This document shows, one piece after another, positions 33,443 through 44,564 of a DNA stretch of 64,000 bases. Source of the DNA: Basidiobolus meristosporus CBS 931.73 (taxonomy: Eukaryota; Basidiobolomycota; Basidiobolomycetes; Basidiobolales; Basidiobolaceae); the NCBI GenBank assembly GCA_002104905.1, contig MCFE01000001.1, positions 124,001-188,000 of the forward strand. The letters are read 5' to 3'. Both the position numbers and the translations under genes were made by a program. The number at the start of each line of letters is the position of its first letter. Position 1 is the stretch's first letter. A model generated the notes under the pieces. The model saw only the letters and a list, made by a program, of their open reading frames with translations. It had not been told where the DNA came from and searched no databases.

Positions 33443-33752
33443 TGTTATGATTTAAATCCTAACTAGTCACTACCGATCACTTGAACACTACTGATCGAAC
33501 ACCTGGAATTCCACACAGACGATCAATCGCACTCAGTGATACACACGTTATTTAATACATCTTGAACCCTCCTTTTGGAAGCTTGCCCTACGTTATCGGA
33601 AGCTCTCCCTCCGAGGCTATCTCTATATAAACTCCTTTGAACACTATCAATAAAGCATCAACCTTTTACCGGTTCATCAACTATTCAGATAACCTCTCTG
33701 ATTCGTATTGGACATCCTCCGGTCCTCCTCCGCTTGCCCTCGATTCATAACA
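33443..33752 (+). repeat. 5' LTR of palindrome left arm
   Basis: TGTTATG...CATAACA with TATATAA at 33624-33630 and AATAAA at 33649-33654. The PBS TGGTAGCAGCG follows at 33754. Confidence 0.93.
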
Positions 33753-33794
33753 TTGGTAGCAGCGAACCTCCGATCTCCAAAAAACAAAAACCTC

Positions 33795-34040
33795 CGTACC
33801 TCCCAGAAACTTTTCCAATCTCTCAGAAACTCTTCCGATCTCCCAGAAACTTTTCCAATCTCTCAGAAACTCTTCCGATCTCCCAGAAACTTTTCCAATC
33901 TCTCAGAAACTCTTCCGATCTCCCAGAAACTCTTCCGATCTCCCAGAAACTCTTCCGATCTCCCAGATATTCTTCCAATTGTCCAGAGATACCCTCCGTA
34001 CCTGCCCGAGACCCTCCCAACCTCCCAGAGAAACCCTCCG
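33795..34040. repeat. Leader tandem repeat, left arm
   Basis: About twelve units of CTCTCAGAAACTCTTCCGAT / CTCCCAGAAACTTTTCCAAT. More regular and longer than in the intact element. Mirrored at 39150-39395. Confidence 0.88.
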
Positions 34041-34149
34041 TTTCACTCAAAAAAAGAAAAAAAACAGTACCCAGTCAATTCTGCCAGAGAACCAGCCCCC
34101 TTGGTAAACACACCCGCCTACCGCAAATCAAACAATACCCAAAAACAAA

Positions 34150-36555
34150 ATGAGTGAAGAAAAGCCAAAATTTAGCTCTTCAGAAGAAATGTTGGCCTAT
34201 ATTGAGAGTCTTGAACAACAAGTTGCTGAGTTAGCCGGTCAAGGACAGTCCCACACAACTGAGCCTGCGGCCCTCCCTAGTCTGGACCCAAGAATGGGTA
34301 GGCAGACAGACTTGGACTCTTTACATTTTGTGAACACCCAGAGATCATGGTTTACTGGTCAAGGTATACAGAGAGAGGGTGAAGCCTCATCTGTAAGACC
34401 TGCGGTGCCTCCCAATTCCTTGAATCTTGGAGAAGATGGGCAAGGCTCTCTGGACTTCACAAAACAATATAGAGCAACAAATCTGAAACTTCAGAAACCC
34501 AACATCTTTGAAGGCAAAAGACACACTGCCACTCTAGAGACTTGGATATTTGAAGTAGAGCAGTACCTATACTTCTCAGATGACTCTGAAGAAGTCAAAG
34601 TACATTATGCCTGTTCACTTTTCAGAAAGGAAGCAACCATGTGGTGGAAACTTCACATTCAAGGAATGAATAGGGGCATCTTTCCACCCATAGCCTCCTG
34701 GGCTGACTTTGTTAAAGCATTGAGAAAGAGGTTTACACCTATCAATGCTGATAGAATGGCAAGAGAAAAACTGTCCAAACTCTTTCAAGCCAAGTCTGTT
34801 CAAGAGTACAATGAGCAGTTTAACTTGCTTAGTATGGAAATTCAAAACATGCCTGATACTGAACTACTTGAGCAATACCTAAGAGGCCTGAAATCCAACA
34901 CTAGATGGGAAATTGAATACAAAGACCCCAAAACCCTAGTAGAGGCTATGGAACTGGCAGAAAGATATGATGCCATACACTTCAGAAGGGCTGTCAACCA
35001 CAGAATTGGTCACTCAAGAACTACTACAGGCCTCAAAGCCAATAACCACATACCTATTGGTAGTCAACCAATCACTGAACAAGGTGCACACTACCCCCAC
35101 ACACTGGAGCCTATGGACCTAGATGTTATGCAGAGCACACCAAGACCTTCTAAAGAGGAATGCTTCAAGCTTGGACTATGCTTTTACTGCAAGGAACAGG
35201 GTCATAAAGTCAATGAATGCCCAAAGAGGCCATTACAAAGAGTATTCCAACTCTCCACTAAGGAGGAGGAGCACACAATCAGCCTTGTTAAGGAGTATCA
35301 GAGGACTCAGAGCTTATATACTACCCCAAAGATGCTGAAACTCCCAGGGATTCTCAACAACAACCAATGTGTCTCTGTACTCATTGACAGTGGAGCAACT
35401 GATGTCTACATTTCAAAAGATGTAGCTGATCAGATGAAGCTACAAACAATCCCTTGCCCCCCAATTCACATCCTCTGTGCCACCAAGGAATCAATTATAG
35501 TGAACAGCAGGACTGAACCCTTGACTTTACAAATCAGGGACTTCCAAGACACCATTTCCCCAATTATCATACCCCAAGCCAACTTTGAAATCAATGTGGG
35601 ACAAACTTGGCTAAGAAAGCACAATCCTGACATAAACTGGCAGACTCAGGAAGTTGTAATCAACAAGGATGATGCAAAATATCATCTGTCACCCAAACCA
35701 ACCCTGGACAAAGGCAATGCACCAGAACACACCATATCAAAGAAACAGTTTGCCCACTCTATCAGACAGAATCCCAAACTGTTGCACATGATAGCCTTTG
35801 CCAAAATCCAAGAGACCACAGAAGTGACAAATGACAGGCTCAAGACCTTGTTAGCAGAGTTTCAAGAGGTTTTTCCCAAGGAAATCCCTGCACTACCCCC
35901 AAGCAGAGAGATTGACCATGCCATAGAAGTAACAGATGATAAACCAAGAAACAGAGCCCCATATAAGTTCTCCCCAAAGGAAATGGAGACTTTGAAGGAA
36001 ACATTGAAGGACTACCTGGCTAAAGGCTGGATAAAACCCAGTAAATCACCATGGGGAGCTCCAGTACTCTTTGCTCCAAAGAAGGATGGGAAGCTACGGT
36101 TCTGTGTGGACTACAGGGCCCTAAATGCAATCACTGTCAGAAATTCCTACCCATTACCAAGAATTGATGCCCTCTTTGACCAACTGGGGAAGGCAAAGAT
36201 ATTCTCTAAAATAGACCTGGCATCTGGATATCACCAAATCAGAATTAAGCCTGAAGACACCTCTAAGACAGCATTCAACACAAGATATGGTCATTATGAG
36301 TTTGTTGTGATGAGCTTTGGCCTGACTAATGCCCCAGCAACATTTCAGACACTCATGAATAGCATCCTGGAACCATATTTAGAGAAATTTGTCCTGGTCT
36401 ACTTAGATGACATTCTGATCTATAGTACCAGCATGGATGACCACATGAAGCACTTGAAGACAGTACTGGCTATACTAAAAAAGCACAAGCTATATGCACA
36501 ACTTCCTAAGTGTGATTCCTCACCAGATCAGTTGAATACCTTGGTCACATATTGA
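34150..36555 (+). pseudogene. Truncated gypsy gag-pol, left arm (801 codons)
   Basis: Reads as the intact element from Gag through the [11 protein letters not shown] block. It then loses one A in GAATTC near 36513 (the frame shifts to CDSSPDQL) and stops at the palindrome centre. RNase H and integrase are absent, so it is not autonomous. Gag, the CCHC knuckle and the protease DSGA are intact. Confidence 0.93.
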
Positions 36556-39040
36556 TCTCATAAGATCTCATTTCAGTGAGTGACTTTGGGCTTCCCATTT
36601 CTGGATACTCTATCATGTGTAGTCCTTTATCTGAGATTATGTGACCAAGGTATTCAACTGATCTGGTGAGGAATTCACACTTAGGAAGTTGTGCATATAG
36701 CTTGTGCTTTTTTAGTATAGCCAGTACTGTCTTCAAGTGCTTCATGTGGTCATCCATGCTGGTACTATAGATCAGAATGTCATCTAAGTAGACCAGGACA
36801 AATTTCTCTAAATATGGTTCCAGGATGCTATTCATGAGTGTCTGAAATGTTGCTGGGGCATTAGTCAGGCCAAAGCTCATCACAACAAACTCATAATGAC
36901 CATATCTTGTGTTGAATGCTGTCTTAGAGGTGTCTTCAGGCTTAATTCTGATTTGGTGATATCCAGATGCCAGGTCTATTTTAGAGAATATCTTTGCCTT
37001 CCCCAGTTGGTCAAAGAGGGCATCAATTCTTGGTAATGGGTAGGAATTTCTGACAGTGATTGCATTTAGGGCCCTGTAGTCCACACAGAACCGTAGCTTC
37101 CCATCCTTCTTTGGAGCAAAGAGTACTGGAGCTCCCCATGGTGATTTACTGGGTTTTATCCAGCCTTTAGCCAGGTAGTCCTTCAATGTTTCCTTCAAAG
37201 TCTCCATTTCCTTTGGGGAGAACTTATATGGGGCTCTGTTTCTTGGTTTATCATCTGTTACTTCTATGGCATGGTCAATCTCTCTGCTTGGGGGTAGTGC
37301 AGGGATTTCCTTGGGAAAAACCTCTTGAAACTCTGCTAACAAGGTCTTGAGCCTGTCATTTGTCACTTCTGTGGTCTCTTGGATTTTGGCAAAGGCTATC
37401 ATGTGCAACAGTTTGGGATTCTGTCTGATAGAGTGGGCAAACTGTTTCTTTGATATGGTGTGTTCTGGTGCATTGCCTTTGTCCAGGGTTGGTTTGGGTG
37501 ACAGATGATATTTTGCATCATCCTTGTTGATTACAACTTCCTGAGTCTGCCAGTTTATGTCAGGATTGTGCTTTCTTAGCCAAGTTTGTCCCACATTGAT
37601 TTCAAAGTTGGCTTGGGGTATGATAATTGGGGAAATGGTGTCTTGGAAGTCCCTGATTTGTAAAGTCAAGGGTTCAGTCCTGCTGTTCACTATAATTGAT
37701 TCCTTGGTGGCACAGAGGATGTGAATTGGGGGGCAAGGGATTGTTTGTAGCTTCATCTGATCAGCTACATCTTTTGAAATGTAGACATCAGTTGCTCCAC
37801 TGTCAATGAGTACAGAGACACATTGGTTGTTGTTGAGAATCCCTGGGAGTTTCAGCATCTTTGGGGTAGTATATAAGCTCTGAGTCCTCTGATACTCCTT
37901 AACAAGGCTGATTGTGTGCTCCTCCTCCTTAGTGGAGAGTTGGAATACTCTTTGTAATGGCCTCTTTGGGCATTCATTGACTTTATGACCCTGTTCCTTG
38001 CAGTAAAAGCATAGTCCAAGCTTGAAGCATTCCTCTTTAGAAGGTCTTGGTGTGCTCTGCATAACATCTAGGTCCATAGGCTCCAGTGTGTGGGGGTAGT
38101 GTGCACCTTGTTCAGTGATTGGTTGACTACCAATAGGTATGTGGTTATTGGCTTTGAGGCCTGTAGTAGTTCTTGAGTGACCAATTCTGTGGTTGACAGC
38201 CCTTCTGAAGTGTATGGCATCATATCTTTCTGCCAGTTCCATAGCCTCTACTAGGGTTTTGGGGTCTTTGTATTCAATTTCCCATCTAGTGTTGGATTTC
38301 AGGCCTCTTAGGTATTGCTCAAGTAGTTCAGTATCAGGCATGTTTTGAATTTCCATACTAAGCAAGTTAAACTGCTCATTGTACTCTTGAACAGACTTGG
38401 CTTGAAAGAGTTTGGACAGTTTTTCTCTTGCCATTCTATCAGCATTGATAGGTGTAAACCTCTTTCTCAATGCTTTAACAAAGTCAGCCCAGGAGGCTAT
38501 GGGTGGAAAGATGCCCCTATTCATTCCTTGAATGTGAAGTTTCCACCACATGGTTGCTTCCTTTCTGAAAAGTGAACAGGCATAATGTACTTTGACTTCT
38601 TCAGAGTCATCTGAGAAGTATAGGTACTGCTCTACTTCAAATATCCAAGTCTCTAGAGTGGCAGTGTGTCTTTTGCCTTCAAAGATGTTGGGTTTCTGAA
38701 GTTTCAGATTTGTTGCTCTATATTGTTTTGTGAAGTCCAGAGAGCCTTGCCCATCTTCTCCAAGATTCAAGGAATTGGGAGGCACCGCAGGTCTTACAGA
38801 TGAGGCTTCACCCTCTCTCTGTATACCTTGACCAGTAAACCATGATCTCTGGGTGTTCACAAAATGTAAAGAGTCCAAGTCTGTCTGCCTACCCATTCTT
38901 GGGTCCAGACTAGGGAGGGCCGCAGGCTCAGTTGTGTGGGACTGTCCTTGACCGGCTAACTCAGCAACTTGTTGTTCAAGACTCTCAATATAGGCCAACA
39001 TTTCTTCTGAAGAGCTAAATTTTGGCTTTTCTTCACTCAT
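36545..39040 (-). pseudogene. Truncated gypsy gag-pol, right arm (831 codons)
   Basis: Mirror copy of the left arm. It reads further into RT ([16 protein letters not shown]), then small deletions relative to the intact element remove part of the following sequence before the centre ([14 protein letters not shown], stop). Gag, protease and the RT catalytic region match the left arm. Confidence 0.93.
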
Positions 39041-39437
39041 TTTGTTTTTGGGTATTGTTTGATTTGCGGTAGGCGGGTGTGTTTACCAAGGGGGCTGGTT
39101 CTCTGGCAGAATTGACTGGGTACTGTTTTTTTTCTTTTTTTGAGTGAAACGGAGGGTTTCTCTGGGAGGTTGGGAGGGTCTCGGGCAGGTACGGAGGGTA
39201 TCTCTGGACAATTGGAAGAATATCTGGGAGATCGGAAGAGTTTCTGGGAGATCGGAAGAGTTTCTGGGAGATCGGAAGAGTTTCTGAGAGATTGGAAAAG
39301 TTTCTGGGAGATCGGAAGAGTTTCTGAGAGATTGGAAAAGTTTCTGGGAGATCGGAAGAGTTTCTGAGAGATTGGAAAAGTTTCTGGGAGGTACGGAGGT
39401 TTTTGTTTTTTGGAGATCGGAGGTTCGCTGCTACCAA

Positions 39438-39747
39438 TGTTATGAATCGAGGGCAAGCGGAGGAGGACCGGAGGATGTCCAATACGAATCAGAGAGGTTA
39501 TCTGAATAGTTGATGAACCGGTAAAAGGTTGATGCTTTATTGATAGTGTTCAAAGGAGTTTATATAGAGATAGCCTCGGAGGGAGAGCTTCCGATAACGT
39601 AGGGCAAGCTTCCAAAAGGAGGGTTCAAGATGTATTAAATAACGTGTGTATCACTGAGTGCGATTGATCGTCTGTGTGGAATTCCAGGTGTTCGATCAGT
39701 AGTGTTCAAGTGATCGGTAGTGACTAGTTAGGATTTAAATCATAACA
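39438..39747 (-). repeat. 5' LTR of palindrome right arm
   Basis: 310-bp mirror image of 33443-33752. On this side no tRNA lies within 200 bp. Confidence 0.93.
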
Positions 39748-39971
39748 ATAAGGTTCGGTTAATCCAAGTTCCTATTGCATTTTTTACTGCAACAACATTC
39801 ACTGAGTCTATGGTGGGTTCTGCTACGTTGGTTTTATATTCTTTGACCTCAGGGTATCCAGATTCCCGATGCTGTTGCTTGCTAGGCCAGTAATACTTGG
39901 GGAATGTCAGTCTCACTCTAGATCAAAGTGGAGCGATGTACCATAGCATTTCGTATACCTGCTCGTGTATA
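39748..39971. other. Spacer
   Basis: Nothing recognised between the palindrome and tRNA-Leu. Confidence 0.4.
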
Positions 39972-40055
39972 GCTGATTTGGCCGAGTGGTCTAAGGCGGG
40001 TGACTTAAGATCCCCTCCCGGAAACGGGGCGTGAGTTCGAACCTCACAGTCAGCA
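39972..40055 (+). tRNA. tRNA-Leu(TAA), copy 1
   Basis: Acceptor GCTGATT/AGTCAGC, anticodon loop CTTAAGA, variable arm CCTCCCGGAAACGGGGC. One T-C mismatch in the anticodon stem is shared with copy 2. Confidence 0.92.
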
Positions 40056-40579
40056 TCTTTTTCTTACTTGCCTGGATTCTATTCTATTTTGAGTCCCGGG
40101 TTATTTGTATGATCATTTCCCAATTAATTAATTGGATTCAATGCATCCAATTCAATTGAGTATACGGCCACTGGTGGTGCTCTTCATTTGGGTACACTGG
40201 CGGAGGAGCCTTTTCCCTTTCCCATCACCCGTCGACATGTTCCTTCCATTCACCACCCAGTTAGGTGGGATGCGGTGGCGATATAGACATTGCCAAGGCC
40301 AAGGAGTATGTGGAAACTCTGAATATGTAAGTAGGCCAACTTCCTGTATCTTTACCTTTGGGGAGTGGGCAATTGCTGCGCACAAAGTAATCCTAAATTT
40401 TAATTCTACCTCTTGATACAGCCTGGCCCAACCAGCCTAATCCTTATATCTCCCTTGATTTTCATACTCTGCTTCATCTGGCTGACCATCAATCAATTTC
40501 CGTCATTCCCATAGCTTGTCAGACTGAACCAAACCCCCGGGTAATTCAATCCTTGGGTATGACGAAGAGCAAAAAACTT
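40056..40579. other. Spacer
   Basis: Open frames here are short and overlap on both strands. No supported gene. Confidence 0.4.
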
Positions 40580-40652
40580 TGGAGCTGCAGGGTATCGATC
40601 CCTGTGCCTCTCGCATGCAAAGCGAGCGCTCTACCATCTGAGCTACAACCCC
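40580..40652 (-). tRNA. tRNA-Ala(TGC)
   Basis: Anticodon loop TTTGCAT, acceptor GGGGTTG/CAGCTCC with the G3:U70 pair. A segmental duplication begins about 10 bp upstream of its 5' end. Confidence 0.95.
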
Positions 40653-41225
40653 ATTCGATATACTCCTTCATGTAGCCGTGGAGTTTAATAATGAATTATA
40701 TTGCCTTTGAATTGACGTTTTGCCGAGTTTCCCTCGGTATTGGTTGCCAATATACGCCTGTGGAAGATCACTTGGCTCTGTCAGTATGTGTGTGCGTTCA
40801 CTCTCACTCTCACTCTCACACACCTCCATGTTCCCGAACTCTTTCTTTCTTTCATCTCTATCCCAGCCCGGCTACCTAACCCAAGCCAGTCCAGAGCAAA
40901 TACGCCCTCCAAACTCTTCTTGGGCAATACATAAATACATACTCCAGTAGAAATAATTCCATATCATCCCTTTGAATTCTTTACCCCAACTCAAAGATAC
41001 TCTTCACCCACACCCACCTAGCCATCAGTACGCATCCATTGGTGTGCGTGGGTGGATACTGGTGGCTAGTTGATTTGCTAGTAGGCCTATTGCTAAGGAG
41101 TTTGGCGACTTCCTTCCATGTATCGCGTTCCTCGCCGTTGCCACCCCTAACCCTATACACATTGCTCCGCTGCACTTACACTGAACAACTAATCTATCTA
41201 CCCTCCCAAAAGGTTTTCTAAAAAG

Positions 41226-41298
41226 TGGAGATTCCGGGTATCGATCCCGGTGCCTATCGCATGCGAAGCGATCGCTCTACCATTTGAGCTAAACCCCC
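41226..41298 (-). tRNA. tRNA-Ala(CGC)
   Basis: Anticodon loop TTCGCAT, acceptor GGGGGTT/AATCTCC with G3:U70, perfect T-stem CCGGG/CCCGG. Confidence 0.94.
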
Positions 41299-41339
41299 AA
41301 AGCCTGAGTACCTTAATGTCGCCAATTACGAATACAAAT

Positions 41340-41425
41340 ATTAATAAAGAAAAAGCTCAACACAAAGATTCGAACCAGGGACCTTCTCTAAAGCTCGCGC
41401 AACTCGCTCACTTGAGTCCTCATTT
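41340..41425 (-). pseudogene. tRNA-like remnant with B box
   Basis: A GGTTCGAATC B-box within GGTCCCTGGTTCGAATC, with a poor 5' half that does not fold into a cloverleaf. The same remnant recurs at about 42765-42850 and, decayed, near 49615. Confidence 0.35.
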
Positions 41426-41802
41426 GTGTTTTAAAATTGGCCTGGCTTGGCTGGCTGGCTGGCTGATTCGTTTTTCTTCTCCCTCACTGTTGCCTAATTA
41501 TCACATCTAGTGTTTGAGTGACCTCGTCTTTTGTAACAGATGCCTAGTATGCAAATATCCCCGCTACGTTTCTTAACAGGGTCTCATGTAGGCTGCTCTT
41601 CTTCCAGCATCCACTATGGCCGATTGCTATGCAGGAATGGAATGGTCTGGAGCTGGATCCACATTTATATACACCTCAGTATTATAGGAGATATTTGCTC
41701 TTTCTATTCGAATGGGGAATCCACACACTCTTGTTAGTTGTTGCTTGGCTACGCACCTAGTATGCCATCAATTAAAAGACACTACTCACCTAAGTCTGTA
41801 TA

Positions 41803-41886
41803 GCTGATTTGGCCGAGTGGTCTAAGGCGGGTGACTTAAGATCCCCTCCCGGAAACGGGGCGTGAGTTCGAACCTCACAGTCAGCA
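41803..41886 (+). tRNA. tRNA-Leu(TAA), copy 2
   Basis: Identical to 39972-40055, including the anticodon-stem mismatch and the 5' flank CTGTATA. Confidence 0.92.
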
Positions 41887-42204
41887 TCTTTTGCTCTAAT
41901 TAGCTTTGGCTTTCAAATGCTAACTAATGCTGTTATTATTATCCCATATATCCGTTCTTTTGGCTGATGCCACCCATACATAGACACAATGACCTCAATT
42001 GTGCCTCCAATCTAATCCCCAGCTGTCACTACCTAGCTCCCCTCAGCTTTGCCATTGATAACACTCGTTTGTGCACCATTTGCTGTCTTACCTCAATTTA
42101 ATTGCCTTTTGGCACAATAAGGTACATGCTGCTTGCTTGGTTGCACCATGATCTGACCTCTGGTTAATGCTCTTTGTTCGGATTAGGGTTTGTGAAGAGA
42201 TTTT

Positions 42205-42652
42205 TCTCTGATATATTTCTCTGGAAGGGAGCAAAATGTGGGCAAAAATTTTACCAATAATTTCAGCATCCCTTCCCTTATGCAGTCAAGGGAATGTGCG
42301 GTTGGCCATCTGGTGGCACGTCCATATGTGTGTGGTGGGGGCAGTGTTCCTGTGAATCGAACCATGTACCCTTCAGTGTATCTAGATTATTCTTAGGCAA
42401 TATTCACCCAACCTACTAACTAGGCTAACATTCGCATTTTTAATTGTCTATGAAGCGCCACAGATTTCTCCTTAACACTGACGGGGACTAGACCCCTTAA
42501 TTAAGATCTCTAACTTATATGAGCTCCCTCGCCAGGTATTGATGCGGCTCTTGTATCACCTAAAAGAGGGGCGATAGCCAACGCAAACATAGTATATGCC
42601 TGACAGTAACGCAAGGAAGCAAAATACCAAAAATTGCACAAATTAAGTGTCA
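42205..42652. other. Unique spacer
   Basis: No supported gene. A GGTTCGATTC B-box-like motif on minus near 42355 has no cloverleaf around it. Confidence 0.4.
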
Positions 42653-42963
42653 TTGGAGATTCCGGGTATCGATCCTGGTGCCTATCGCATGCGAAGCGAT
42701 CGCTCTACCATTTGAGCTAAACCCCCAAAGCCTGAGTACCTTAATGTCGCCAATTACGAATACAAATATTAATAAAGAAAAAGCTCAACACAAAGATTCG
42801 AACCAGGGACCTTCTCTAAAGCTTGTGCAACTCGCTCACTTGAGTCCTCATTTGTGTTTTAAAATTGGCCTGGCTTGGCTGGCTGATTCGTTTTTCTTCT
42901 CCCTCACTGTTGCCTAATTATCACATCTAGTGTTTGAGTGGCCTCGTCTTTTGTAACAGATGC
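42653..42963. repeat. Partial third copy of the segmental duplication (D3)
   Basis: Matches 41225-41537. It starts at the 3' end of the tRNA-Ala(CGC) copy and stops at ACAGATGCCT, where gypsy integrase sequence begins. Confidence 0.85.
42654..42726 (-). tRNA. tRNA-Ala(CGC), second copy with weakened T-stem
   Basis: Same as 41226-41298 except CCCGG to CCTGG on plus, a CpG transition that gives an A-C mismatch in the T-stem. May be hypofunctional. Confidence 0.75.
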
Positions 42964-44050
42964 CTCTATGGACTTCATTACTGACCTCCCTGAGTCTTGT
43001 GGCTTCAATGCAATACTTGTAGTGGCTGACTGGCTGACCAAGATGGCCCACTTTATCCCTTGCAGTAAGAACACTGATGCAAAAGAAACTGCTGCATTAG
43101 TCCTGAAGAATATTTTCCACCTTCATGGTATCCCCAGTAATATTGTGTCAGATAGAGGCCCACAGTTTGTGTCCGAGTTTTGGAGACACTTCATGCAATA
43201 CCTTGGTGTTCAAGTCAGGCTCCCTACTGCCTTCCATCCACAGTCTGATGGCCAGACTGAAAGAATCAACCAGATTCTAGAGCAATACCTCCGGTGCTAT
43301 ATCAATTACCAGCAAGACAATTGGGTTGATTTACTCCCTGTTGCTGAGTTTGCCTACAACAACTCAAGCCATGGTGCAACCAGTTTTACACCATTCTATG
43401 CAAACTATGGATTGCACCCTCAGTTTGATATCCAGATTCCAACAAACCCAATGAGCCCACACATGGCTGAATATGTCCAAGCAATCCAGGACATCCAGAA
43501 TACCCTCAAGGAAGAGCTATCCTCAACTCAGGAAAGCTACAAGATATTTGCCAATCTAAAATGGCATCCCAGCCCTGATCTTAATGAAGGAGATTCAGTA
43601 TGGTTGCTCAGAAGAAACTTCAGCACCAACCACCCTTGTGACAAATTGGATTTCAAGAAACTTGGTCCCTTCAAGATTAAAAAGAAGCTTAGCCCTATAG
43701 TATACCAGCTACAGTTACCAGCAAGTATGAAAGTCCATGATACTTTCTATGTGCCCCTCCTGGAGCTGTATTGTAAGAACACCTTGCCAAACCGGCAAGA
43801 AGCAAAGCCCCAAGCCATCCAGGTTGACCAACATCAAGAATTTGAAGTTAAACAGATTCTAGACTCCTAGTATATCTGGTCAAAGCTGTACTACTTAGTA
43901 GACTGGATTGGTTATGGTCCAAGTGACCAAACATGGGAACCAGCTACCCATCTCACTAATTGTCAAGAACTAGTTACCCAGTTCCACCAGCAATATCCTA
44001 CAAAACCTGCCTCAAAGGGAAACAGAGCTTTACCTGGAAGAGGAGAATAG
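42964..44050 (+). pseudogene. Chromovirus integrase core and chromodomain fragment
   Basis: Opens inside the integrase core (SMDFITDLPES, VADWLTKMAHFIPC), then VSDRGPQFVSEFW and the Glu block SDGQTERINQILEQYLRCYI, giving D-D-E. A GPF-type region follows (FKKLGPFKIKKKLSP). The chromodomain is EVKQILDS, then YYLVDWIGYGPSDQTWEPA, interrupted by one TAG at 43868. The 5' part of the element is missing. A purine-rich tract (GGAAGAGGAGAATAG) precedes the LTR. The chromodomain, a histone-mark reader, places it in the chromovirus clade, unlike the intact element. Confidence 0.9.
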
Positions 44051-44561
44051 TGTCATGATCACACAACAACCATGAACACCCATGCCAAGTTTCAGCTTCC
44101 TAGCTCAATTTCTAAGAGATTCCTTCTGGAACCTTGTACCACCTTCCAGAAAGTTCCTGACCATTCCAAACCATTGTTACACAATGGAACATTCCATGGA
44201 AGCTTCCCATTGTATTTTTCATAGTCCAGTACCATATATGGAAATACCAGGTTATATGACTTAGTTACATGATCAGGCAACCCAATCCATTTCCCCATCA
44301 TGCCTCAGTGCCTTGCCTTCTATATTATTATCCCCAGCACTGCTGCTGTGCCTCACCCCACAACCCCATGAGTATTAGCTAATATCTCTCAGCTTCAGTA
44401 TAGCCAAAAAGTATATATAGTCCTATCCCCCCTTATGTATTCCTCAGTCTGATAAACACAGGTCTTGAATAAAAAGCCTTGCCTTGTTGATCCACACCTA
44501 AGTCCTTTCCTGGTCCTGCCTTGCCTAGCTCTACTCTCCAGCCTTGTGTCTATTCATAACA
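44051..44561 (+). repeat. 3' LTR of the chromovirus fragment
   Basis: 511 bp, TGTCATGATC...TATTCATAACA, with TATATATAG near 44411 and a TGAATAAAAAGC polyadenylation-type signal near 44466. Confidence 0.85.
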
Positions 44562-44564
44562 GTA

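Larger units (their letters stand above)
33443..39747. mobile_element. 6.3-kb palindrome of two head-to-head truncated gypsy copies
   Basis: A plus-strand copy (33443 to about 36552) meets a minus-strand copy (about 36641 to 39747) at an 88-bp centre. Every landmark is symmetric about 36595: LTR outer ends 33443/39747, LTR inner ends 33752/39438 and ATGs 34150/39040 all sum to 73190. Each arm has a 5' LTR, PBS, leader repeat, gag, protease and most of RT, but no RNase H, integrase or 3' LTR. Both arms differ from the intact element in the same way (MSEEK versus MSEER). Outer flanks (TATCAA and ATAAGG) are not a duplication. Confidence 0.93.
40664..42204. repeat. Segmental duplication, CpG-retaining copy (D1)
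   Basis: About 1.54 kb matching 48938-50473 almost throughout. It contains tRNA-Ala(CGC) and tRNA-Leu(TAA). CpGs here correspond to TpG or CpA in the other copy. A CT microsatellite lies near 40798-40820. Open frames inside are short. Confidence 0.88.

Noticed and set aside
27780-34040. Leader tandem repeats as CRISPR arrays
   Set aside because: No repeat-spacer structure; contiguous imperfect units in a eukaryotic retroelement leader.
33708-34157. 149-codon ORF in the gypsy leader
   Set aside because: Translation of the tandem leader repeat (in a different frame from Gag). Varies with repeat number and is unlikely to be a protein.
42340-42370. B-box-like GGTTCGATTC as a tRNA gene
   Set aside because: No matching A box or acceptor stem could be folded around it.
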